This document shows, piece by piece, positions 17,269 through 25,675 of a stretch of 64,000 nucleotides of DNA. The stretch's first letter is position 1; every line of letters starts with the position of its first letter. The stretch is taken from positions 682,001 to 746,000 of the forward strand of contig NZ_JBISCD010000040.1 of NCBI RefSeq assembly GCF_044386045.1, in the 5' to 3' direction. The stretch comes from Thalassobellus sediminis (GTDB lineage Bacteria > Bacteroidota > Bacteroidia > Flavobacteriales > Flavobacteriaceae). Below the pieces are notes generated by a model, which worked only from the letters and a program-made list of their open reading frames with translations, was not told the origin of the DNA and made no database searches. The position numbers and the translations under genes are program-made.

Positions 17269-20200
17269 ATGAAAAACAATTTTCTAAGATTCGTACTTTT
17301 TTTATTTACAGTAACTGCCCTTGCGCAGTCTGATAATGTATCAGTTGTAAGTAATGAAAAAGGCATGAAATTAGTAGTTAATGGAAAAGATTTTATGATT
17401 AATGGTATGAATTGGGATTATATTCCAATTGGAACAAATACTGTTAATGCTAATTTCTGGAAAAAGTCCGACGATGTAATTAAAGCAGGACTTGATACCG
17501 AAATGTCTCTTCTTAAGAACATGAACGTTAATGTAATTCGTCAATATACTGGCGTTCCAGCAAAATGGATTCGGTATATATATGAGAATTACGGCATTTA
17601 CACCATGCTTAATCATTCTTTTGGCCGTTATGGTTTAACATTAGATGGCGTTTGGACTCCTGTTACAATTTATTCAGAACCTCGTACTCAAGAGTTTCTA
17701 TTAGCAGAGATGAAAGCATTAGTTGAAGGTTATAAAAATACACCCGGACTATTATTGTACTTATTAGGTAACGAAAATAATTATGGTCTTTTTTGGGCAG
17801 GTGCAGAAACGGAAGATTTTCCAGATGATGAAGGAAAAATAAATTTCATAGGAGAATCTCGTGGAAGGCCCATGTATAAATTGATGAATGAGGCTGCAAA
17901 AATGATGAAAGCTATGGATACTTCTCATCCTGTGGCTATTTGTAATGGAGATGTTTTATTTATAGATATTGTTGCAGATGAATGTAAAGATGTTGATATA
18001 TATGGAGTAAATTCTTATCGTGGTCCATCATTTACTGATATGTTCGATGTGGTAAAGGAAAAACTTAATATGCCAATTATGTTTACCGAATTTGGAGCAG
18101 ATGCTTTTAATGAAATTGAAAAAAAAGAAGATCAGTTTTCACAAGCATATTATATGGTAGAAAACTGGAAAGAAATTTATCAAAATGCTGCTGGTTTTGA
18201 TAAATCAGATATTTCTATTGGAGGTTTTACATTTCAATTTAGTGATGGTTGGTGGAAATACGGTTTTGATGATAGAAAAAATGCCGATGTACATGATAAC
18301 AATGCGTCATGGGCTAACGGCGGTTATGCCAGAGATTTAGCGCCAGGAGAAAACAACATGAATGAAGAGTGGTTTGGTATTTGTGCAAAAGGGCCAACCA
18401 GCGATCGAGGATTATACGATTTGTATCCACGTGCTGCATATTATGCTTTAAAAGAAGCACATCAGTTAAATCCTTATAGAGAAGGTGTTACATCTGAATT
18501 CGTAAAAAACCATTTTGAAAACATTCAATTAATGGATGCTGTATTAAAAGCTAGAGGAGATAAAGCAGCTTTAAAAGGAAATAGTTCAGATAAAATTAGA
18601 CTTAGTAATTTAAGAGCTGAGTTTACAACTTTCAATACAGGAGGTAATTTAATTACAACGCCTAGTAATGCCGACCCTAATGGCTCAACATATCCAAATA
18701 AGTTAGGTTTCGATCACATGCAGTCATATTTCATTGGAGTTGAGGGAAACCCTAGTTCTAATATGAAAGCTAGTGTTAATTTTAATGTTCTTGGTAATGT
18801 TGCTGAAAACCCTATAGATGAAATTTTTTATGAAAATACTGGACGCCCTTTTTCTGTAAATACAGATGAAGGAAATGTAGATATTACAGACCCTAATCGA
18901 GTAAAAGTATATAATGCTGAATTTGAGTGGAAAGCTAAAGATTTTGATTTAAGAGGTTTTTATAGAACAGGACATTACCATTGGGGATACGAAGGCGATT
19001 TCTTTGGTTTATATCCACAAGCTAATTATGGACCAAATTTAGATATATATAACGGAGAAATTTTAGGTTTTGAAGTAGATGGTAAAAAAGAACTAAAGGG
19101 ATTAAAGGCTGCTTTTGGACCACAACTTTGGTGGGGTGCTAATCCTGCTATATTGTTAAAATATGCTAAAAAACTAGGTCATTACGACCTTACAGCTGTG
19201 TATCATGAAGATATTGATGATGTTGGCGAAGCTGTAACGTCTATTGCTGTACCGCTTCCAAAAACACGTAGAGTAACACTTCATGCAAAAAGAGAACTTG
19301 GAGCATTCGAGATTGAAGCCGGTGGTATTTGGGGAGGACAACCTTTAAACGGAAGACAATTTCAAATTGCAGAAGGTCAACCAGGAAATTATATTATTTA
19401 TAATGATAAAATTAATGAAAAAGATAACTGGGGAGCAAAAGCTAAAATAACCTTTCAAAAAGGATTATTTAACTGGTATGCTCAAGGAGCAACTATGGGG
19501 TTAGTTGCAAACGGAGGCGCAGATCAAACACAAACATTTACAGGTTGGAGACTTAAAGATTCTGGAAGTGGCAACCAAAATAACTTTCTTACTGGCTTCA
19601 CATATACTATAGGGAATCTTCAAATTGCTCCTAACTTTTTATGGCAGAAACCAATTGTTGGCGCTATGCCTAATGATGTTAATGCACCTGGAAGACTTAG
19701 AAATATTCAAGACGATCCATTTGCTGTAAGAGGAAATAGAGAAACAACTGCTGGAGAAATTTTATTCACTTATGATCCTACTCCAGGTACTTGGATGTAC
19801 GAGTGGGATAACGACCGACAAGAAGATGCTAAATTTGCTTTTAATTTAGGGTTTGTTTTTCGTCATCACCCAACAGCTCAAGACGCAGCTATTGGGTTTT
19901 TAGCAGATCGTACGTCTTTTGCTTTTCCTAATGCAGCGCCTGCTCAAGATTTATGGGAGGCACATACACGTATCGTATCTAAAGTAAGTCCAGACCTTGG
20001 TGTTATTGCAAACTTTTATGCTGGTAACGGACAAGCAAATGGTAGTGACGAAAGAATGATTAAACGTGTTGGAGGTGATATTAGATTAATATATAACAAG
20101 TTTAAACTAACCCATTCCTTTAAAATTAATGATTGGGGACCTTTCGATTATCATCGTGATTTCAACTTAACTTTTCCAGTACAACTTATGTTAGATTTAT

Positions 20201-20418
20201 CTACTTCTATTGGTAAACAAGACTGGTTTCTTTTGCCAAACACAAAAATTGGTATTCGTGGTACATGGCGTTCGCTTAATGAGTTTTCTCCACGATACGC
20301 ACCAAATGTTGTACCTCCTAATACATTTCCAGCTGTACCAACTATAAGTCCTGTTGGGTTTGGAGATGGTAACGAATGGGAAATAAGAACATATATACAC
20401 ATCAACATTGGAAAATAA
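17269..20418 (+). CDS. Clan GH-A glycosidase fused to a porin-like outer-membrane beta-barrel
   Basis: 1049 residues. Signal peptide (1-20). Residues about 25-430 form a TIM-barrel glycosidase of the GH2/GH5 type: GMNWDYIPIG, NVNVIRQYTGVPAKW, LLLYLLGNENNYG (E169 the likely acid/base) and MPIMFTEFGADAF (E274 the likely nucleophile). After about residue 440 there is no catalytic domain. The chain becomes a long series of amphipathic strands with alternating aromatic residues, such as AEFEWKAKDFDLRGFYRTG, VTLHAKRELGAFEIEAGGIW, KLTHSFKIND and a final WEIRTYIHINIGK, typical of an outer-membrane barrel. I infer a membrane-anchored enzyme that acts on laminarin fragments at or in the outer membrane. 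Exact GH family and face are unknown. It opens the second operon. Confidence 0.7.
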   Translation: MKNNFLRFVLFLFTVTALAQSDNVSVVSNEKGMKLVVNGKDFMINGMNWDYIPIGTNTVNANFWKKSDDVIKAGLDTEMSLLKNMNVNVIRQYTGVPAKWIRYIYENYGIYTMLNHSFGRYGLTLDGVWTPVTIYSEPRTQEFLLAEMKALVEGYKNTPGLLLYLLGNENNYGLFWAGAETEDFPDDEGKINFIGESRGRPMYKLMNEAAKMMKAMDTSHPVAICNGDVLFIDIVADECKDVDIYGVNSYRGPSFTDMFDVVKEKLNMPIMFTEFGADAFNEIEKKEDQFSQAYYMVENWKEIYQNAAGFDKSDISIGGFTFQFSDGWWKYGFDDRKNADVHDNNASWANGGYARDLAPGENNMNEEWFGICAKGPTSDRGLYDLYPRAAYYALKEAHQLNPYREGVTSEFVKNHFENIQLMDAVLKARGDKAALKGNSSDKIRLSNLRAEFTTFNTGGNLITTPSNADPNGSTYPNKLGFDHMQSYFIGVEGNPSSNMKASVNFNVLGNVAENPIDEIFYENTGRPFSVNTDEGNVDITDPNRVKVYNAEFEWKAKDFDLRGFYRTGHYHWGYEGDFFGLYPQANYGPNLDIYNGEILGFEVDGKKELKGLKAAFGPQLWWGANPAILLKYAKKLGHYDLTAVYHEDIDDVGEAVTSIAVPLPKTRRVTLHAKRELGAFEIEAGGIWGGQPLNGRQFQIAEGQPGNYIIYNDKINEKDNWGAKAKITFQKGLFNWYAQGATMGLVANGGADQTQTFTGWRLKDSGSGNQNNFLTGFTYTIGNLQIAPNFLWQKPIVGAMPNDVNAPGRLRNIQDDPFAVRGNRETTAGEILFTYDPTPGTWMYEWDNDRQEDAKFAFNLGFVFRHHPTAQDAAIGFLADRTSFAFPNAAPAQDLWEAHTRIVSKVSPDLGVIANFYAGNGQANGSDERMIKRVGGDIRLIYNKFKLTHSFKINDWGPFDYHRDFNLTFPVQLMLDLSTSIGKQDWFLLPNTKIGIRGTWRSLNEFSPRYAPNVVPPNTFPAVPTISPVGFGDGNEWEIRTYIHINIGK

Positions 20419-20430
20419 AAATATAGAAAA

Positions 20431-21846
20431 ATGAAAAATATAAAATTTATTTATTCAAAAATTATATTGCTCTCAGGGTTACTTTTAATAGTAACTACGA
20501 GTTGTGAAAGAGAAATTTCAGATGAGGTAGAGTTTGCCACTTTCGATAAAACAGGAGAAATTTTTACAGATTCACCTATTGGTCTTGGTAGCGATTTTTA
20601 CTTTCCATTTCAAGGTTCTAAAGCAACCGCTTGGACTGTTGATGATAATGAAGGTTATGAAAGTCAGTCCTCAATGCGTTTTGATGTCCCTAATGCAAAT
20701 GACCCCGAAGGAGGTTACGCAGGTGCTATATTTAGAGTAGATGGTGCTGGTAGAGATTTAACAGGATATGATGCCTTAACCTTTTGGGCGAAAGCATCTC
20801 AAGGAATAACTATTGGAGAAATGGGTTTTGGTACCGATTTTATAGATAATAAATACCAGGTAGGTAGTTCAAATGTAATGTTGTCTACAAATTGGGTTAA
20901 ATACACTATTCCTATTCCAGACCCTTCAAAACTTACTGAAGAAAGAGGTTTATTTTGGTACTCGGCAGGAACACAAGATACGGATGGATTTGGTTATACT
21001 TTTTGGATTGACGATTTGAAATTTGAAAAATTAGGTACTATTGGGCAATCAAAACCAGTTATTTTAAATGGTGTTGATATAGAACAGATTGGTTTTACTG
21101 GAATTACGGTAGATTTAACAGGTTTAACACAAACCTTTAACTTGGGTTCTGGTATGAACACAACTATTAATGTTGCACCAAGCTATTATGATTTCTCATC
21201 TTCAGACCCAAGTGTAGCATCTGTAAATGGATTAGGAATTATAAGTATTGAAAAAACTGGAGAAGCTACAATATCAGCAAGTTTAGCTGGTGTGGAATCT
21301 ACGGGCTCTTTAGCGCTTGAAGTTATTGGGGCTTTCGATTTTGCACCAACACCTCCTGTTCGTAATGCAGGTGATGTAATCTCAATATTTAGTGATGCAT
21401 ATAATAATGTTCCTGTAGATTATTATAACGGATTCTTTTTAGACGGTTTTCAAACCACAGAAGGTGGATCTCCTCCTTTAGATGTTAACGGCGATGCTAT
21501 TATAAATTACACGAAATTAAATTTTGTGGGTATAGGAACCTTCCAAGATGTTGCTTCAGTTAATGCAACAAACATGACTCATCTTCATGTTGATATTAAA
21601 GTTAATGAAGCTATAAATACTGCTGATTTTATTACGTTAGAGTTGTTAAATTCTGTTGGTAATAATGAAACATCTGGCTCAGTTAGGTTTAATTCAGATG
21701 CATTTACTGCAGATGAGTGGGTTAGTTTAGATGTGCCACTTTCAGAATTTGGTTTAAGTGATTTATCTCAATTAGGCTTACTGTTTTTTATAACAGATGC
21801 TACTATATCAGACATATTTGTTGATAACATCTATTACTATAAATAA
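20431..21846 (+). CDS. Surface glycan-binding lipoprotein with Ig-like (BIG2-type) domain
   Basis: 471 residues. Lipoprotein signal (LLIVTTSC, Cys about 25). Then a jelly-roll-like binding domain (about 45-205, DLTGYDALTFWAKASQG, FWIDDLKFE), a bacterial Ig-like domain (about 210-305, DFSSSDPSVASVNGLGIISI) and a C-terminal module (about 307-471, NAGDVISIFSDAY to IFVDNIYYYK) homologous to modules in the proteins at 13427 and 34851. No catalytic motif is seen. It is 12 bp after the glycosidase-barrel gene and just before the GH16 gene, so it probably presents substrate to the surface enzymes. Confidence 0.75.
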   Translation: MKNIKFIYSKIILLSGLLLIVTTSCEREISDEVEFATFDKTGEIFTDSPIGLGSDFYFPFQGSKATAWTVDDNEGYESQSSMRFDVPNANDPEGGYAGAIFRVDGAGRDLTGYDALTFWAKASQGITIGEMGFGTDFIDNKYQVGSSNVMLSTNWVKYTIPIPDPSKLTEERGLFWYSAGTQDTDGFGYTFWIDDLKFEKLGTIGQSKPVILNGVDIEQIGFTGITVDLTGLTQTFNLGSGMNTTINVAPSYYDFSSSDPSVASVNGLGIISIEKTGEATISASLAGVESTGSLALEVIGAFDFAPTPPVRNAGDVISIFSDAYNNVPVDYYNGFFLDGFQTTEGGSPPLDVNGDAIINYTKLNFVGIGTFQDVASVNATNMTHLHVDIKVNEAINTADFITLELLNSVGNNETSGSVRFNSDAFTADEWVSLDVPLSEFGLSDLSQLGLLFFITDATISDIFVDNIYYYK

Positions 21847-21879
21847 AGGAGCGTTTTAAAAACTTAAAAGATAAAGATT

Positions 21880-22779
21880 ATGACAAATCAATATAAAATA
21901 AAAACAGAAAGCATATTTAAAAAAGGGCTCTTTTTGTTTGCTCTTTGCTTAGTAGCTTTAAGTTGCTCTACTGATGATAAGCAAACAGTAGCGAGGTTTA
22001 CAGAATTAGTAATGGCAGAAGAGTTCAATACCGATGGTGTTCCTAACCCAGCAATTTGGGGTTATGATATTGGTGACGGAAGCGATACTCAAGCAGGAAC
22101 TGGTTGGGGTAATGGAGAGTTACAATACTATACTAACCGTACTGAAAATGTAAAAGTAGAAAACGGTGTATTAGTCGTTACTGCTTTAAAAGAAGATTAT
22201 AACGGCGCAACATATACTTCTGCAAGACTTTCAACAAAAGGATTGTTTGAACAAGCTTATGGTCGTTTTGAAGCACGAATTAGAGTACCAAGTGGTTCTG
22301 GTTTATGGCCAGCATTTTGGATGCTTGGAGCTAATTGTGGTGATGTAAATTGGCCACAATGTGGTGAAATTGATATTATGGAATATCGCAGGCAAGAACC
22401 AACTTCTGTTAGTGGAACGGTTCATGGCCCTGGTTACTCTGGTCTTACTATACCACAAGGACAAATTACAAAAGCCTACGATTTAGGGAATGACCGTTTT
22501 GATGCTGGTTTTCACATTTTTGGTATCGAGTGGGGTCCAGAATATATTAATTTCTATATAGACGATGTTCTGTATAATCAAATAACACCAGCCGATCTTG
22601 AGGTAACACCAGATGATGGTTCTGGAGTTTTAGGCGAGTGGGTTTTTAATAAACCATTCTATATAATAATCAACTTAGCTGTTGGAGGAGCCTTTCCTGG
22701 TTCTCCAGATAGCGATGAAACTTTTCCTCAAAGCATGCTAGTAGATTACGTAAGAGTATATAAAAATAGTAACAATTAA
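21880..22779 (+). CDS. GH16 endo-beta-1,3-glucanase (laminarinase), lipoprotein
   Basis: 299 residues. Lipoprotein signal ends LVALSC with Cys29. A single GH16 domain (about 42-297) carries the laminarinase-type catalytic motif GEIDIMEY (E163 nucleophile, D165, E168 acid/base), plus GSGLWPAFWMLG, GWGNGELQYYT and a C-terminal NLAVGGAFPG, all typical of GH16_3. It cleaves internal beta-1,3 links of laminarin, probably on the cell surface. No extra binding module is present; binding is supplied by the neighbouring lipoproteins. This gene gives the strongest substrate clue in the locus. Confidence 0.95.
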   Translation: MTNQYKIKTESIFKKGLFLFALCLVALSCSTDDKQTVARFTELVMAEEFNTDGVPNPAIWGYDIGDGSDTQAGTGWGNGELQYYTNRTENVKVENGVLVVTALKEDYNGATYTSARLSTKGLFEQAYGRFEARIRVPSGSGLWPAFWMLGANCGDVNWPQCGEIDIMEYRRQEPTSVSGTVHGPGYSGLTIPQGQITKAYDLGNDRFDAGFHIFGIEWGPEYINFYIDDVLYNQITPADLEVTPDDGSGVLGEWVFNKPFYIIINLAVGGAFPGSPDSDETFPQSMLVDYVRVYKNSNN

Positions 22780-22789
22780 TAAAAAGACT

Positions 22790-25573
22790 ATGAAAACAAT
22801 AATTAGAACATTCAAATATATTTCGATTTTAATCTTCGCTGTAACCTTAATGGGTTGTGAAGAAGAAGACACGGTTTTACCAAAAGTTGTTGCTGGTTTT
22901 ACACACACAATTAATGCAGATACTGGTGTTGTAACTTTTATTAATATTTCAGAGCAAGCAACCAATTATAGTTGGGATTTTGGAGATGGAAAAAGTTCAA
23001 CTCTTATTAATCCAGTAAAAGCTTATAAAGATGGAACATATACCATTGTATTAACAGCCTCAAATTCAGCAGGGAGTTCAGATGTTTTTCAAGATGAAAT
23101 TACCATATTAATTCCATTAATAGCTACAGTACCTATTACTTTTGATGGTGAAAACACAAAGTATGATGCCGAAGTATTTAGCGGAGCTTCTTTCGAAATA
23201 GTTGATAATCCTGCACCAGGAGGGTCTAATCCAAATGCTTCAAAAGTAGGAGCAATTACAAATATAGGAGCAGAATATGAAGGTATTAGTTTTGATTTAG
23301 GTTCAGATCTAGATTTAACAACAGATAAAAGTATTTCAATTAATTTTTGGGCTGATGCACCTGTTAATGTTTTATTAAAATTAGAAGAAGGAACAGGAGA
23401 AAATATTGAAAAAACTGCTAGTCATGGTGGTTCAGGATGGGAAACAATTATTTTTAGTTTTAATGCTTCAGATGAGTATTCAAGATTAACCTTATTTGTT
23501 GATGGCCCAGGAACTACTGCTGGCACTTTTTATGTTGATGATATAAATCAAATAGAAACGCCATTAGCATGTACAGATGAAGATATGCAATCTCTAAGTG
23601 GTTCAGATCTTAACATAACGTTTATGGCTGATCTAGCATCGGAAAAGGTTATTTCTGAGGGAACTACTTTTGAAACGATTGATAATCCAGATTTCGACAA
23701 TGATATTAATAAATCTTGTAGAGTAGCGAAAATCACTAAATTAAATCAAAACCCATGGGATAATAATCAAATAGATTTAGATTCTAAATTAGATTTTAAT
23801 GCTAATGAGGGTTTAAAAATAAAAGTGTGGTCTGCTAGAGAAAACACTGAAGTTAGAATTAAATTAGAAGAAATTGGTAATAAAGACAATAATTTCGAAA
23901 CTTTTTTAACAACATCTGTAACTAGTGGATGGGAAGAATTAACATTTCCATTTTCAAGCGCAGAGAGTGGCAGATTTGATAAAATTGTTATTTTCTTCGA
24001 TTTAAATGCTGAAAACACAGATACCTATTATTTTGACGATTTAATGTTATATGGTACTGGCACTGGTGGCGGTGGCGGAGGTGTATTTGATGATGGTTTA
24101 CTTACTAACGGTGATTTTGAAACAGGTGATGGAACGGCATGGTATGGTAATGCTCTTGATGTTCGAACTGAAGGAGACAATAGTTTTGCTTTTGCAGACG
24201 TTGGAACACCGTTACCGGCTAATGCTTTCGAAATTAATATAAGTCAAAAAGGAATAGAGATGATTCCTGGTAAGACTTATAAATTTACTTTTGATGCTTC
24301 ATCTGATGGAAACCGAACTATTATTGCAGGAATAGGAGATACTTTTGGCGATTTCAAAAGTGTAGACAGAGTAGTTAACTTAACAGCACAAACACAGACA
24401 TTTACATATGATCTTGTAGCAGCCGATATTATTGGTGGTTTAGATAATCGTGTTTTATTTGATTTAGGAGGAGATACAGGTGTTGTCGTTATTGATAATG
24501 TATCCCTTTTCTGTTTAGATTGTGACTCTGGTGGCGGAGGAGGTGGTACCTCTAGTGGTTTTCCTTTAAATTTTGAAGATGGTGTTAATATTTTTAGTCC
24601 TTTTGAAGGCGCTACAGTAGGTGTTATAAATAATCCTCAACCTACAGGGAATACTTCTTCCAAAGTTTTAGAATTAATTAAGCCATCTGGAACGCCTTTT
24701 TATGCTGGTGTTAATTCTAGTCAAGGACTTGGAGGTCCATTAGTAAACTTAGGTAATGGCATGGTATTTACAATGAAAATCTGGTCGCCAAAACCAAATA
24801 TTCAGGTTAGAGCGCGTTTAGAGCAGGAGCCAGGTGTTATAGATCCTCCTGCTTATCAAATTTTCCAAACACTTGCTAATGCAAATGAGTGGGTTACTTT
24901 AACTTTTGACTTTTCAGATCAAGCAATGTCTAGTTATACCTATACAAGACTTGTTATAAATACAGATTGGGATAATGGTGGCGATGGACAACCAATTTAT
25001 ATTGATGATATTGAACAATCTGGAGCTACCAACGGTGGTGGTTCAGGTGGAGGTACCGGCGGTGGCGGAGGAACTGTTGATGGTGGTTTAACCAATAATG
25101 GCGATTTTGAAACTGGTGATACAACGGGTTATACCATTTTTGATGCTCAAGGAGGCGTTTTTACAGTCACTAATGAAGAAGCTCAAAGTGGTACTTATTC
25201 TGGCAAACTTGTGGCAGGAGAAGGTAAAGAAATTGTTATAAAGCAAGCTAATATAAACAGCGATCCAGCCATTGGAACAGGTGTTTCCGTAACAATTTCA
25301 TTCGACTTAAAAGGATCGTTAGAGGGAGCTGGAGGCGTTGTTTTTGCAGAATTTTTCTCTGAGAAAAGTCCAGAAGGCGTTTCAAAAGCTGAAATTCTTA
25401 GTGGCGGACCTCTTACCCCAACAGATACTTGGACCAATTATACCTATACCACAACTACGGGCGACGATGTAAGTGGTGGTGTAACCTTGCAACTCAAGGC
25501 AGCTTGTGGAGCCGTTTCAGGTTGTGGTGTTATAGCATACTTTGATAATATCTCAGTTACAATAAACCAATAA
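22790..25573 (+). CDS. Multimodular non-catalytic glycan-binding lipoprotein (PKD plus several CBM-like modules)
   Basis: 927 residues. Lipoprotein signal (FAVTLMGC, Cys about 23), PKD domain (about 35-108, ATNYSWDFGDGKSS), two related jelly-roll modules (about 112-255 and 265-420), a CBM4-like module (about 435-580, LLTNGDFETGDGTAWYG), a third copy of the first module type (about 595-745) and a second CBM4-like module (about 770-925, LTNNGDFETGDTTGY). Poly-Gly linkers separate the later modules. No catalytic acid pair is evident. It lies 10 bp after GH16 and probably holds long glucan chains at the surface for that enzyme. Module assignment is by pattern only. Confidence 0.78.
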   Translation: MKTIIRTFKYISILIFAVTLMGCEEEDTVLPKVVAGFTHTINADTGVVTFINISEQATNYSWDFGDGKSSTLINPVKAYKDGTYTIVLTASNSAGSSDVFQDEITILIPLIATVPITFDGENTKYDAEVFSGASFEIVDNPAPGGSNPNASKVGAITNIGAEYEGISFDLGSDLDLTTDKSISINFWADAPVNVLLKLEEGTGENIEKTASHGGSGWETIIFSFNASDEYSRLTLFVDGPGTTAGTFYVDDINQIETPLACTDEDMQSLSGSDLNITFMADLASEKVISEGTTFETIDNPDFDNDINKSCRVAKITKLNQNPWDNNQIDLDSKLDFNANEGLKIKVWSARENTEVRIKLEEIGNKDNNFETFLTTSVTSGWEELTFPFSSAESGRFDKIVIFFDLNAENTDTYYFDDLMLYGTGTGGGGGGVFDDGLLTNGDFETGDGTAWYGNALDVRTEGDNSFAFADVGTPLPANAFEINISQKGIEMIPGKTYKFTFDASSDGNRTIIAGIGDTFGDFKSVDRVVNLTAQTQTFTYDLVAADIIGGLDNRVLFDLGGDTGVVVIDNVSLFCLDCDSGGGGGGTSSGFPLNFEDGVNIFSPFEGATVGVINNPQPTGNTSSKVLELIKPSGTPFYAGVNSSQGLGGPLVNLGNGMVFTMKIWSPKPNIQVRARLEQEPGVIDPPAYQIFQTLANANEWVTLTFDFSDQAMSSYTYTRLVINTDWDNGGDGQPIYIDDIEQSGATNGGGSGGGTGGGGGTVDGGLTNNGDFETGDTTGYTIFDAQGGVFTVTNEEAQSGTYSGKLVAGEGKEIVIKQANINSDPAIGTGVSVTISFDLKGSLEGAGGVVFAEFFSEKSPEGVSKAEILSGGPLTPTDTWTNYTYTTTTGDDVSGGVTLQLKAACGAVSGCGVIAYFDNISVTINQ

Positions 25574-25582
25574 TTAAATATT

Positions 25583-25624
25583 AAAAAAGGTTAGCGCAAG
25601 CTTTCTTATTAGCTAACCTTTTTT
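25583..25624 (+). terminator. Strong intrinsic terminator between the surface genes and the phosphorylase gene
   Basis: AAAAAAGGTTAGC (25583-25595) and GCTAACCTTTTTT (25612-25624) are perfectly complementary over 13 bp, with a 16-nt loop and a T-run. It splits the second PUL operon, or makes downstream expression depend on read-through. Confidence 0.92.
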
Positions 25625-25675
25625 ATTAATCATGAACTAAAGGTTTAAAAACCTAATGAATTAATAAGTAAATAA

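Noticed and set aside
20151..20408. Two overlapping minus-strand frames opposite the end of the glycosidase-barrel gene
   Set aside because: They mirror the barrel's repetitive strands; no start signal and no recognisable protein.
24061..25080. Gly-codon-rich GGTGGCGGA tracts as possible DNA repeats or CRISPR-like units
   Set aside because: They are in frame and encode poly-Gly linkers between binding modules; spacing is irregular and there are no spacers.
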